From NCBI GenBank assembly GCA_015061495.1, contig SUWL01000016.1, forward strand, positions 1 through 41,505: a stretch of 41,505 nt of DNA. Reading direction: 5' to 3'. A program made the position numbers and the translations under genes. How positions within the stretch are numbered: position 1 is the stretch's first letter; each line of letters begins with the position of its first letter. Source of the stretch: Lentisphaerota bacterium. Its GTDB lineage: Bacteria > Verrucomicrobiota > Lentisphaeria > Victivallales > Victivallaceae. The notes below the pieces were generated by a model. It was not told where the DNA came from, did no database searches, and saw nothing but the letters and a program-made list of their open reading frames with translations. This document shows positions 9,325 through 17,533 of the stretch, one piece after another.

Positions 9325-10163
9325 TTCAACAACTCTCCAGCTTTGGCGATCAGCTTTTCTGCCCTGACAAGGTCTTCCGGAGAATCAACTCCGCTGGTGG
9401 CGGCATCATAACCGGCCGGATATGTCACTTCTACCATCCGGACCGGAATACCGTTTTCAATAAAACGCAACTGCTCAAGCTGCTCAAATTTTTCATATTC
9501 ACCAAGCGGAGCCTGGGAGAAATACGCCAGTGCGGCAAATTTATAGGCATACAATCCAACATGACGGCATACCGGAGAGAAACCTCCGGCAGCAGCAAGT
9601 TTTTCTTCTCCGCGGATCGCCGGAATAATATTTTTTGAAAACCACTTCGCATTACCATCAGCACCAATGATCGCCGTCGTCCCGGAGAAAGGCGAATCTT
9701 TTTTAGATTCTCTCAATGCTGCCAATGCATCCCAATCCAAGCGGGTGTAGGGAGTAGCGACCTGAGTTTCCGGGTGTTTTTCAAACGCATCCAGCAATGC
9801 GCTGATGAACTGCGGCGGACACAAAGGATTGTCTCCTTGCAGATTCAACAATACATCCGGCCGCTCTGCCCGGTTGACAGCAACTGCCCAAACCCGGTCA
9901 GAACCGGAACGGCAACTGGACGGAGTGATCTCCACCGGAATGTTGTGCTGCTGACAAAATTCAATGATTTTAGCACTGCCTTCTCCGGCAGCCTCCGGTT
10001 CTTCGGTTGCCACAACAGCTTCACAACCGCTGCGGCTGCGGCATACGGAATCAGCGATTTCCCAAACCCGCTGTAAAATAGGTTTACCACACAATTCTGC
10101 CAGCGGTTTTCCCGGAAAACGCTTTGAACCATAACGGGCCGGAATAACGATCAAACTTTTCAC
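9321..10163 (-). CDS. kdsB: 3-deoxy-manno-octulosonate cytidylyltransferase (CMP-KDO synthetase)
   Basis: A 280-residue KdsB that activates KDO with CTP for lipid A-core synthesis in the cytoplasm. The nucleotide-binding N-terminus VIPARYGSKRFPGKPL is nearly invariant. LLNLQGDNPL carries the metal-binding Asp, RHVGLYAYKF and FEQLEQLRFIENG follow, and GVDSPEDL is at the C-terminal side. It is some 30 residues longer than typical KdsB, mostly in the middle around residues 145-185. The start is GTG at 10161-10163 with AAGGG about ten bases upstream; no ATG competes. It is the first gene of the run kdsB-phosphatase fold-malic enzyme-hflX-coiled-coil protein. A separate promoter was not recognised between it and the terminator just upstream. 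Confidence 0.93.
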   Translation of the reverse strand: MKSLIVIPARYGSKRFPGKPLAELCGKPILQRVWEIADSVCRSRSGCEAVVATEEPEAAGEGSAKIIEFCQQHNIPVEITPSSCRSGSDRVWAVAVNRAERPDVLLNLQGDNPLCPPQFISALLDAFEKHPETQVATPYTRLDWDALAALRESKKDSPFSGTTAIIGADGNAKWFSKNIIPAIRGEEKLAAAGGFSPVCRHVGLYAYKFAALAYFSQAPLGEYEKFEQLEQLRFIENGIPVRMVEVTYPAGYDAATSGVDSPEDLVRAEKLIAKAGELLK

Positions 10164-10186
10164 TTTTCAATACCCTTAACATAAAA

Positions 10187-10213
10187 ATGAGGAACGATGA
10201 CAACGTTCCTCAA
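10187..10213 (-). terminator. Rho-independent terminator after the tail-anchored repeat gene
   Basis: On the minus strand a 9-base-pair stem (TGAGGAACG with CGTTCCTCA) and a 7-base loop are followed directly by TTTTTA. The arms lie at 10204-10212 and 10188-10196. It sits 25 bases past the stop of the repeat protein gene and about 25 bases before the kdsB start. It therefore separates the two transcription units or acts as an attenuator for kdsB. Confidence 0.8.
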
Positions 10214-10237
10214 TCAAATAACATTTTCACTCTGACG

Positions 10238-11326
10238 TCATTTCCCGAAAGGAATTCCGGGAATCTCAATCTCGATCAGATGCTCAAAACCCAAATAATG
10301 GAATGTCGTCAACACAGTAGTTGCAATCAGCAACAACAATGTCAATATTGCCATAATCAAATAAAACGTTGACGGTTGTGATTTTGTCGGCGTTAAGACT
10401 CCGGGAACACCTTGAGGAACTCCAGGCATTCCAGGTTTCTGCGGCATACCTGGGGCAACCGGGGTGACCGGTTTCTGCGGCATGCCCGGGGCAACCGGGG
10501 TGACCGGTTTCTGCGGAGCTGCTGCCGGAACGACCGGAGTGACCGGTTTCTGCGGAGCTGCTGCCGGAACGACCGGGGTGACCGGTTTCTGCGGAGCTAC
10601 TGCCGGAACGACCGGGGTGACCGGTTTCTGCGGAGCAGGCGCTGCTGCTGCCGGAGGCACGTTATTACCAGGGCGCTGTATTCTGACAGTACGATCATCA
10701 TCATCGGTCTGTTCCACTGTAGAAAGCACCTGATTCTTTCGGGTATTTGTATCAGGGATAACTGCAGAAGTCGGGACAGCTGGTTTCAACTTGACAGTCA
10801 TGCGGGTTTTGGTATCATCCTCGCCGTTGGATTCCTGCTGAACCGATGGTACAGACGGACCAGCCGGAACTGACGGCTGCAACTTAACCGTCATGCGGGT
10901 TTTGGTATCATCTATTGCCGGAGAGGCAGCAGGGATTTGCGGTGCCACCGGAGCAGCTGGTTTCAACTTGACAGTCATACGGGTTTTGGTATCATCCTCA
11001 TCCGCAGTCGGAACATCTGCCGGCTCAACCGGGGCTGCCGGTTTCAATTTGACGGTCAACCGGGGTTTGGAAACGTCTTCTCCGGCAGGAGCTGCGGGGG
11101 CTTGAGGAACTTCCGGGGCTGCCGGTTTCAATTTGACGGTCAACCGGGGTTTGGAAACGTCTTCTCCGGCAGGAGCTGCGGGGGCTTGAGGTGCTTCAGC
11201 AGAAGCAGCACCAATATTCGGACCAGTTGCTCCGGGAGCAATGGTACGCAAACGAACCGTCTTTCTGGTTCTGGTATCTTCGTCCGAAACAATCGGCGGA
11301 ATCTGATTGTTTTCCTGATCTGCCAT
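10238..11326 (-). CDS. Tail-anchored, repeat-rich membrane protein with TVKL modules (unknown function)
   Basis: This 362-residue protein has no signal peptide. It has a single hydrophobic segment near the C-terminus (about 321-345) and a tail of some 17 residues. The topology suggests a cytosolic, disordered N-terminal region anchored by its tail. Residues 15-205 hold repeated acidic-basic modules: one TRKTVRLR, two copies of [16 protein letters not shown], three of [11 protein letters not shown], and degenerate DTNTRKN and [10 protein letters not shown]. Spacers are Ala/Pro-rich. Residues 230-310 contain five PQKPVTPV repeats and Gly/Pro/Met-rich variants. I recognise no enzyme domain. The threonine-centred modules look like phosphorylation or docking sites, but that is inference. 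ATG at 11326 follows AAAGGA. It lies 52 bases after a TPR gene, so they are probably one unit. Confidence 0.82.
   Translation of the reverse strand: MADQENNQIPPIVSDEDTRTRKTVRLRTIAPGATGPNIGAASAEAPQAPAAPAGEDVSKPRLTVKLKPAAPEVPQAPAAPAGEDVSKPRLTVKLKPAAPVEPADVPTADEDDTKTRMTVKLKPAAPVAPQIPAASPAIDDTKTRMTVKLQPSVPAGPSVPSVQQESNGEDDTKTRMTVKLKPAVPTSAVIPDTNTRKNQVLSTVEQTDDDDRTVRIQRPGNNVPPAAAAPAPQKPVTPVVPAVAPQKPVTPVVPAAAPQKPVTPVVPAAAPQKPVTPVAPGMPQKPVTPVAPGMPQKPGMPGVPQGVPGVLTPTKSQPSTFYLIMAILTLLLLIATTVLTTFHYLGFEHLIEIEIPGIPFGK
10451..10640. repeat. 45-base tandem repeats encoding PQKPVTPV units
   Basis: A block of consecutive near-identical units, each 45 bases (15 codons), with the shared core GGTGACCGGTTTCTGCGG on the plus strand. 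Shorter 36-base variants lie at the left edge. They keep the reading frame of the repeat protein, so copy-number change would lengthen or shorten the Pro-rich linker without breaking the gene. Confidence 0.85.
11029..11191. repeat. 84-base tandem duplication inside the repeat gene
   Basis: Two copies of an 84-base unit (28 codons) begin at about 11031 and 11115. About 77 bases are identical between copies, including synonymous positions, which points to recent duplication or conversion. Each copy encodes one [10 protein letters not shown] module with its Ala/Pro spacer. Confidence 0.85.
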
Positions 11327-11378
11327 TTTTCAAATCCTTTCCAACAATTATTCTTAACAAAAATAATAATTCCAATAA

Positions 11379-12773
11379 TTATTCATTTGCCGCACATTCC
11401 AACGCACTCATGCGCTGGGGAACGTCACGGTAATTATTCATACTGATCAAAATCTGCCGGTAATTTTCTTTGGCTTTTTCAACATTGCCGACAACTTCAA
11501 ATGCATTGCCGAGATAATACATCGCATCACGTTTGTATCTGTCCATACGCGGCATATCATCGACCGCCTCCTGCAAAAATCCGATCGCTTTTTCCGGATC
11601 ATTAGCGATCAATGCACATTTGCCGAGATAAACCAGACTGCCGCGCCTTTTTTGCGGGTTTTCTGCAACCGCCGTAAATGTCGCAACTGCCGCATCATAC
11701 ATTTCAAATTCAAACTGAAATTCACCGAGATCAAATTGCAATTGCATATCATTCGGAAAACGCTGGGCCCGCATCGTGACATGCTCAAAACGGTAATCAT
11801 AAATTTGTTTTTCCAAATCAGCGATCTGCGCTTCCGCATTCTCATAAGCCTCCGGATTGGCTTTGATCGTGTCAGCGACCAAACGCAGTTGAGCAAGATA
11901 TGCTTTTTCAATATGCTTATCCAACACCGGATCAAGAACGCCAAGCTTTTCCGCAACGGTCTGATACTCTCTCAAGGCATCTTCATATTTGCCGGCAACC
12001 ATGTAAGCATCCGCCATTTTACGGCGCATATCGACCGAATCTCTGCGCCGCAACTCCGCAGAAAAACGATCGATCAGCAACTGCGCCTGATCAGCATCGT
12101 GGATGGTACCATCCAACAGTTGCTGGATAATAGCATCTTCGGCATCGGCAGCATTAGCTTTTTTATTGCTTCTCTGATCGTTGAAGTTGCCGCGCTCAAT
12201 GCTGGCAAGCACCATTGCCGCCTGCAGACCGGCTTTATCAACGTTCTTTTTATCAGAACTTTTGGCAATCATATCCTGATGGATCTTCAGTGCATCAATT
12301 CCCTGACCATTGCGCTGCATGGCATCGGCAAGTTTTTTCATCAGCGCCGGTGTCGGATGCAATTTACAAAGAACATTCAATGCGGAAACCGCACACCATG
12401 GAGCACCGGCATTATCGCTGATATCAGCCAATGCCGCAAGAACCGCCGGACTGTCAACACACGCGCCAAGGTTGCTCTCACACATTGCCATGGCTTTTAT
12501 CGGATCTTTACCGGCAACAATTCTTGCCGCAATAGCTTTGAAAAAACCGCAAAATTTGACTGCGAATTTGATTCCGCCGCCTTGCGTTTTGAGTTTTTCC
12601 AACTCATATTCACGCAACTTGTCGCAAAGGACCGGTACATCCGGATGCTTGCCGATAATCGGAACTAATATATCCACTGCACTCTCGAAATCCTGCACAG
12701 AAGCCATGCGGCTTGCTCTGGTCAAAGAATCCCGCACATAGATCGGAGCCTGACTGACTGTTTTGCGATTCAT
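11379..12773 (-). CDS. Cytoplasmic TPR-type helical repeat protein
   Basis: This 464-residue protein has no signal peptide or membrane segment. It is built of paired helices with TPR character. Clear units include MRRKMADAYMVAGKYEDALRE, LGEFQFEFEMYDAAVATFTAVAE and AMYYLGNAFEVVGNVEKAKENY; the N-terminal 200 residues are more divergent alpha-alpha repeats (DALKIHQDMIAKS). No enzyme motif is seen, so a scaffold or adaptor role is inferred from the fold. ATG at 12771-12773 has AGGAG 15 bases upstream, a long spacing. The repeat protein gene follows after 52 bases on the same strand, making it the natural partner. The upstream region carries several short repeats described separately. Confidence 0.85.
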   Translation of the reverse strand: MNRKTVSQAPIYVRDSLTRASRMASVQDFESAVDILVPIIGKHPDVPVLCDKLREYELEKLKTQGGGIKFAVKFCGFFKAIAARIVAGKDPIKAMAMCESNLGACVDSPAVLAALADISDNAGAPWCAVSALNVLCKLHPTPALMKKLADAMQRNGQGIDALKIHQDMIAKSSDKKNVDKAGLQAAMVLASIERGNFNDQRSNKKANAADAEDAIIQQLLDGTIHDADQAQLLIDRFSAELRRRDSVDMRRKMADAYMVAGKYEDALREYQTVAEKLGVLDPVLDKHIEKAYLAQLRLVADTIKANPEAYENAEAQIADLEKQIYDYRFEHVTMRAQRFPNDMQLQFDLGEFQFEFEMYDAAVATFTAVAENPQKRRGSLVYLGKCALIANDPEKAIGFLQEAVDDMPRMDRYKRDAMYYLGNAFEVVGNVEKAKENYRQILISMNNYRDVPQRMSALECAANE

Positions 12774-12900
12774 AATAAAAAATCACTCTCCTGATACACA
12801 AAATAAGAACTACACAAATATACATGTACGTAAACTACACTTTGTTTGTGTTTTTTACAAGTGATTTTCGTTAAAAAAGTCAAAAAAAAGTGATTTTTCT
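12774..12900. promoter_or_regulatory. Intergenic region with repeated motifs ahead of the TPR gene
   Basis: This 127-base AT-rich gap lies between the rnfE stop and the TPR start. AGTGATTTT occurs at 12860-12868 and 12889-12897, and its reverse complement at 12779-12787, directly beside the Shine-Dalgarno AGGAG (12788-12792). AACTACAC occurs at 12808-12815 and 12833-12840, 25 bases apart, flanking the palindrome TACATGTA (12821-12828). A weak minus-strand promoter (TTGTAA, 17 bases, TAGTTT) can be drawn in the same region. No clear hairpin terminator for rnfE is seen, only T-rich runs. Confidence 0.45.
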
Positions 12901-13584
12901 TCAATCGTCAGATATCCGGCAAATTCCGCAATTACGGCAATTCAGCCCACGCGGCGGAACATAAAGAGTATGGTTACGGATCGCTGCCCGGCGATTGAAG
13001 TAATTTTTTACCGCCAAAATGCAACCGACAATCACAAAAGCTCCGGGTGCCGCTCCCGGCAGTAAAAAGTCCGTAGTCCACCCCGGAATCAATTTGATCC
13101 CGAATACTGCACCGCAAGTCAAAAACTCCCGGATCACTCCCAACATGGAAAGCGTCAGCGTAAATCCCACCCCCATTCCTAATCCGTCAAGTATAGATCG
13201 GAATGGAGAATTTTTAGATGCAAATGCTTCTGCTCTGCCCAAAACTATACAATTTACCACAATCAGAGGAATAAAGATACCCAATGCTTCATAAAGTGCC
13301 GCCGGAGCATACGCCTGCAACAGCAGATCCACCACCGTCACAAATGCGGCAATAACTACGATATAGACTGGGATCCGGATTTTTTTGGGCGTTATCGAAG
13401 CGATCAGACTGATTACGAAATTGCTTCCCAGCAAAACGCATGTCGTTGCGATCCCCATGCCGAAACCATTAACGGCACTGCTGGTCAATGCCAATGTCGG
13501 ACAGGTGCCCAACAGCAAAACCAATACCGGGTTTTCTTTCCAAATTCCTTTGGCGAAGTCATTGAACACGCCGTTTTTCATCAT
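12901..13584 (-). CDS. rnfE: Rnf electron transport complex subunit RnfE
   Basis: A 227-residue integral membrane subunit of the ion-pumping ferredoxin:NAD oxidoreductase (Rnf), homologous to RsxE and NqrD. It carries the two membrane cysteine motifs expected for the buried iron-sulfur centre shared with RnfA: LGTCPTLA near residue 28 and PLIVVNCIVLGRAEAFA in the middle. The chosen start is ATG at 13582-13584, which overlaps the rnfG stop (ATGA) and follows GGAG. An in-frame extension of 15 residues upstream is not family-like. The C-terminus ends in an unusual CRNCGIC triplet of cysteines. It is the last gene of rnfABCDGE. Confidence 0.95.
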   Translation of the reverse strand: MMKNGVFNDFAKGIWKENPVLVLLLGTCPTLALTSSAVNGFGMGIATTCVLLGSNFVISLIASITPKKIRIPVYIVVIAAFVTVVDLLLQAYAPAALYEALGIFIPLIVVNCIVLGRAEAFASKNSPFRSILDGLGMGVGFTLTLSMLGVIREFLTCGAVFGIKLIPGWTTDFLLPGAAPGAFVIVGCILAVKNYFNRRAAIRNHTLYVPPRGLNCRNCGICRISDD

Positions 13585-14213
13585 TGTTTCTCCATTCCGT
13601 TCAAAATGCCGCTGCAAAATGCTGCACAAATTTTATCAACTCCTCCGGCGATTGCCCGGCTGGTCACGGTGGCACCAGTCAAGTAAATCAAATGTCCGCC
13701 ATCTTTAGAAATTTTCCACTTGCCGCGATCTGCAGAATCACGGGAATTGAATTGATCCAGCCAACGGTTTTCCGGCACCTCCGGAGCTTTGGCAAACAAA
13801 TTATATATCGTCCTCTGAAACTTACGGTCACAAACATTTGCCCCAAGTCCCGGAGTCTCTTTGTGGCGCAACACCTGCACAGCGGTTATTTTGCCGTCGC
13901 CCTTAAATCCGACCAGCAGTTCGATTTCACCGCCATACCCGGCAACGCTCCCCTGCCCGATAAACCCGACGATCGTGGCTTTATTTTTTACCGGATAAAA
14001 AATCACGCCATCGACCTCAACCGGTTCACCGAGCTGATCAAATTCAGGAAGCGAAAGTCTGCGAAATGCTTTTGCCCGATTCTCCTTCCGGGCTTTGCTT
14101 ATCGGTTCTGCGGTCAATTGGGAAACCAGTGCCAGGGCCAACGCCGCTACGATCGCCGTCCCGCCCAAAAACAGCCCCAGTGTCAACATATTCTCACGAT
14201 CACGCAATTTCAT
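13581..14213 (-). CDS. rnfG: Rnf electron transport complex subunit RnfG
   Basis: A 210-residue membrane-anchored flavoprotein subunit. One N-terminal transmembrane helix (about 8-32) is followed by an FMN-binding domain. The segment TGATVTS contains the Thr182 expected to carry covalent FMN attached by ApbE-type transferase. The Asp that normally stands six residues before this Thr is Ile176 here. KETPGLGANVCDRKF is a typical mid-domain motif. The start used is ATG at 14211-14213, overlapping the rnfD stop in ATGA; the open frame further upstream lies inside rnfD and is not family-like. Confidence 0.94.
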   Translation of the reverse strand: MKLRDRENMLTLGLFLGGTAIVAALALALVSQLTAEPISKARKENRAKAFRRLSLPEFDQLGEPVEVDGVIFYPVKNKATIVGFIGQGSVAGYGGEIELLVGFKGDGKITAVQVLRHKETPGLGANVCDRKFQRTIYNLFAKAPEVPENRWLDQFNSRDSADRGKWKISKDGGHLIYLTGATVTSRAIAGGVDKICAAFCSGILNGMEKQ

Positions 14214-15319
14214 TTGTCCGTCTCCGCTTTTTTGCGTCTGCGCACATAACCGAACGGGCGATGACCACAGCAACGGTCAATCAAAGGAACCAGCGCATTC
14301 ATAAACAAAATTGCAAAACTCACCCCTTCCGGGTAATTACCGAAAATCCGGATCACCGAAGTCACGATCCCGCATCCAACTGCAAAAATCACACAGCCGG
14401 TACCGGTAATCGGACTGGTAACCATGTCCGTTGCCATAAATACTGCGCCGAGAAACAACCCTCCGTTAAGTACGTGAAATAATGGTCCCGGCGTGACTCC
14501 CGGAAAGAAAAAGTGTATAATTCCGGTAAACACCGCCACTGTACCGATGAAAAACAACGGTACCCGCCAGTTGATCAAATTCAACGCAACCAATATAATG
14601 TACCCGATGATCAATGCCAGCACACTGGTTTCGCCCAAACTCCCGGCACGATCTCCGATAAAATATTTCTTAAGCATTTCCCGGCTGCTCAAATGCTCAA
14701 AATTACGCTGTGCCTCAACACTTTTACCGACAATTTTCGGCGTTATTCCGGCTACTCCGAGCGGAGTGGCGCAAGTTACAGCATCTATTTCGCTGAAAAA
14801 TATACTGCGTTCAGGATAAGCACCGTTTTCCATACCCCGGCTCGGTGTCCACAAGGTCAATGCCGCAGGCAGAGCGATCAGCAGACCGACTCGTGCTACC
14901 AGTGCCGGATTGAAGGGATTATTACCCAGTCCGCCGTAAACCTGTTTACCAAGCCAGATCGCCAGAATCGCCCCGATGGGCAAAATGTACAGCGGAGTGC
15001 TTACCGGCAGACACAGAGCCAGCAATACTCCCGTCAATGCCGCCGAAAGATCCCCGACGGTCCGCCACACCACTTTCCCGGACATGGCACACCAGATGGC
15101 TTCAGCCGCCATGCAGCAAAGTGCCGAAACAACGATTATCAGCAATGCCCGCCATCCGAAAAAATACACCGATGCAATGATCGCCGGCAAAAGTGCAAAC
15201 AGCACTCCGCCCATGATCTTGCGTAAATTTGCACCGGTAGACAAGTGCGGAGAGGAACTCAACACCAAATTTCTGCCGGTCGGCAATCTGACTGCTCCTG
15301 TATTATTCTGTGCATCCAT
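14210..15319 (-). CDS. rnfD: Rnf electron transport complex subunit RnfD
   Basis: A 369-residue polytopic membrane subunit homologous to RsxD and NqrB. It holds GKQVYGGLGNNPFNPAL and, at residues 179-185, DAVTCAT, matching the flavinylation pattern D-x-x-T-x-A-T with Thr185 as the expected FMN site. FMATDMVTSPITGTG and RIFGNYPEGVSFAILFMN are family motifs in the C-terminal half. The start ATG at 15317-15319 lies eight bases after the rnfC stop. The gene overlaps rnfG by four bases. It probably binds FMN and riboflavin and forms part of the ion path, by family knowledge. Confidence 0.96.
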   Translation of the reverse strand: MDAQNNTGAVRLPTGRNLVLSSSPHLSTGANLRKIMGGVLFALLPAIIASVYFFGWRALLIIVVSALCCMAAEAIWCAMSGKVVWRTVGDLSAALTGVLLALCLPVSTPLYILPIGAILAIWLGKQVYGGLGNNPFNPALVARVGLLIALPAALTLWTPSRGMENGAYPERSIFFSEIDAVTCATPLGVAGITPKIVGKSVEAQRNFEHLSSREMLKKYFIGDRAGSLGETSVLALIIGYIILVALNLINWRVPLFFIGTVAVFTGIIHFFFPGVTPGPLFHVLNGGLFLGAVFMATDMVTSPITGTGCVIFAVGCGIVTSVIRIFGNYPEGVSFAILFMNALVPLIDRCCGHRPFGYVRRRKKAETDK

Positions 15320-15327
15320 AACTCAAG

Positions 15328-16671
15328 TCACTTTCCATTATTGGCGAGCTGTTTGCGCAACTCGGCTTTTGCCCGCCGGATATTCTGCACCAGCGGACGG
15401 TGATCCGGACAGACGTATGCGCATGAACCGCACTCCATGCAATCCATAACATGATTCTGATATGCCAAATCAAAGCGATCAGCTTCGATGGCAGTAGACA
15501 ACAGACACGGCATCAAATGCATGGGACACCCCTGCACACACCTGCCGCATCTGATACAGCCGCTGGATTCATAATTGACGGATAATTTCGTCGGCAGCAG
15601 CAGAATACCGGAAGTATTTTTAGCGATCGGCACCTGAAACGACTTTTGCGCAAAACCCATCATCGGCCCGCCGAAAATAAGTTTACCCGGCTCTTCAGTA
15701 ACCCCGCCGGCAAGTTTTACAGCTTCAATTGCCGGAGTACCGATTTTCAATTTCCAATTTCCCGGAGAAACCACCACATCACCGGTGACGGTAACGATTC
15801 TTTCAACCAGCGGAATACCTTTCATCACAGCATCAGACAGTGCCGCGGCAGTACCGACATTCTGCACCACGCAACCGGCATCCATCGGCAATCCACCTGA
15901 ACGGACAGTCCGCCTGGTAATGGCATTGATCAGTTGTTTTTCCGAGCCTTGCGGATAACGTACTTTGAGCGGCACAACTGTAACACCGAAGTGGTCTTCA
16001 AAACGTTCCAATGCTTCAATAGCATCTCCTTTGTTGATCTCCACCCCGATCACCGGACGGCGCACACCGAGGATCCTGCCGAAAATTGCCGCTCCGCGTG
16101 CAACTTTGCGCGGATGTTCAAACATCAGCCGGTGATCTGCGGTCAAATACGGCTCGCATTCAGCACCATTAAGGATCAATTCATCTATTTTTTTATCCGC
16201 CGGAGGAGATAACTTCACATGGCATGGGAATGATGCGCCGCCCATACCGACCAGACCGGCATCGATCACCCGCTGACGCAAGATTTCCGGATCGACAGTT
16301 TCCCAGTTTTCGATCGGATCAAACGGGGGATCTCCGCGATCTTCACCATCAGCGATAATTTCTATCGCCGCAGCAGGGACTCCCATGGGTCCCGGAACTT
16401 CAACGATACCGCCGACTTCACCACTGGTAGGTGCATGCAGATTGGCTGAAACAAATCCATCAGCCCGGGCAATCAACTGATATTTTTTTACTTTGTCACC
16501 TTTTTTCACCACGGGAACCGGAGGTTTACCGGCATTTTCCGCCAGCAAAACAAAATATCGTTCCAGAATCGGAGCACCGCGAACAGCATGACGGCAACTC
16601 AAATCCTTTCCGTCTCCTGCCGGATGAATTCCACCGGAAAAGGTCATCACATTGCGGGAACTCTTATTCAT
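15328..16671 (-). CDS. rnfC: Rnf electron transport complex subunit RnfC
   Basis: A 447-residue peripheral subunit that carries the NADH/FMN site and two [4Fe-4S] clusters. It starts with GGIHPAGDG-type sequence and has a barrel-sandwich region (KKGDKVKKYQLIA and APTSGEVGGI). GLVGMGGASFPCHVKL and LNGAECEPYLTADHRLM follow, as in the NuoF-like nucleotide and FMN domain. The ferredoxin motifs are CIRCGRCVQGCP and CMECGSCAYVCP in the last 90 residues. A GTG lies one codon upstream, but ATG at 16669-16671 is better spaced from AAGG. It overlaps the end of rnfB by eight bases. Confidence 0.96.
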   Translation of the reverse strand: MNKSSRNVMTFSGGIHPAGDGKDLSCRHAVRGAPILERYFVLLAENAGKPPVPVVKKGDKVKKYQLIARADGFVSANLHAPTSGEVGGIVEVPGPMGVPAAAIEIIADGEDRGDPPFDPIENWETVDPEILRQRVIDAGLVGMGGASFPCHVKLSPPADKKIDELILNGAECEPYLTADHRLMFEHPRKVARGAAIFGRILGVRRPVIGVEINKGDAIEALERFEDHFGVTVVPLKVRYPQGSEKQLINAITRRTVRSGGLPMDAGCVVQNVGTAAALSDAVMKGIPLVERIVTVTGDVVVSPGNWKLKIGTPAIEAVKLAGGVTEEPGKLIFGGPMMGFAQKSFQVPIAKNTSGILLLPTKLSVNYESSGCIRCGRCVQGCPMHLMPCLLSTAIEADRFDLAYQNHVMDCMECGSCAYVCPDHRPLVQNIRRAKAELRKQLANNGK

Positions 16672-17512
16672 CACCTCTTCCTTCCAATTTATTATATGCC
16701 GCGGTCAGGCGTTCATCAGCGGTAAGCAAACAGCCAACCGGACATTTTACTGCAGAAACGGCTTCCTGATCCAAAACCGTGACCGATTCATAATCGACTT
16801 GCGCCAAAAATCCATCCATTTTCACAGCATCCGGCAACATCCGGCTGCATTTGCCGCAACCGATACATCCGGCTTTACACATTTTTCGTTTTTCGGCACC
16901 TTTTATCGGAGAGTGGCAATAAACATGGACTTCTGCTTCTGCCGGAACCATTTTTATAACTCCGCGGGGACATGCTGCAGCACATTTTCCGCAGCCGACG
17001 CACAACTCCCGGTGAACGACCGCCACCTGTCCGATGATCTCGATCGCACCGAAAGGACATTTGCGGGCACAAGTGCCCAAACCGAGACAACCGTAACGAC
17101 ACTCTCCCGGTCCGCCGGCAACCATATTTGCCGCCACACAATCCTGAACACCATTATAATTCATTTTGCGAACTTCACCGATAAAACTGCGGCAGAGAAC
17201 CACTGCCTGCTTGCGCTCCACCTTGCCGGAGTCGATCCCGAGTGCAATGGAAATCGCAGAAATTTGTTCCGAACTGGAAACCGGACAATTTGCCGGACTG
17301 ACCTCTCCGGCAGCAAGGGCTTTGGCAAAATCCGCACACCCCGCTCTACCGCATCCCCCGCAATTAGCACCGGGAAGCAGTTCAAGTGCCAGATCCGCCC
17401 GGGGATCCGACTTGACACGGAACAATTTGACAAATGCTGCGATAACGACCCCGAGGATGATACCGGCAATCCCCATCAGCAAAATCGCATAAAGCAAAAC
17501 CATATAATCCAT
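16664..17512 (-). CDS. rnfB: Rnf electron transport complex subunit RnfB
   Basis: A 282-residue iron-sulfur subunit that takes electrons from ferredoxin. An N-terminal membrane helix (about 5-30) is followed by the RnfB-specific cluster motif at Cys51, Cys54, Cys59 and Cys76 (CGGCGRAGC, then NCP). Further cysteine clusters are CLGLGTCARKCP, CVGCGKCAAACP and CKAGCIGCGKC. The last one ends in RMLP, without the usual final CP. ATG at 17510-17512 follows AAGGTGA, and the gene begins 21 bases after the rnfA stop. Confidence 0.96.
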   Translation of the reverse strand: MDYMVLLYAILLMGIAGIILGVVIAAFVKLFRVKSDPRADLALELLPGANCGGCGRAGCADFAKALAAGEVSPANCPVSSSEQISAISIALGIDSGKVERKQAVVLCRSFIGEVRKMNYNGVQDCVAANMVAGGPGECRYGCLGLGTCARKCPFGAIEIIGQVAVVHRELCVGCGKCAAACPRGVIKMVPAEAEVHVYCHSPIKGAEKRKMCKAGCIGCGKCSRMLPDAVKMDGFLAQVDYESVTVLDQEAVSAVKCPVGCLLTADERLTAAYNKLEGRGDE

Positions 17513-17533
17513 AACGCAATCACCTTCTGAAAT

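Noticed and set aside
10440-11191. CRISPR-like or satellite array of short repeats
   Set aside because: Repeat units are multiples of three, keep one reading frame, have no unique spacers, and encode a coherent protein.
11652-12668. 338-codon open frame on plus strand
   Set aside because: Antisense shadow of the TPR gene, with odd composition and no recognisable motif.
13585-13629. 15-residue extension of RnfE
   Set aside because: The ATG overlapping the rnfG stop is preceded by GGAG and matches the family N-terminus.
16652-17530. 292-codon open frame on plus strand
   Set aside because: Antisense shadow of rnfB; the cysteine motifs are only meaningful on the minus strand.
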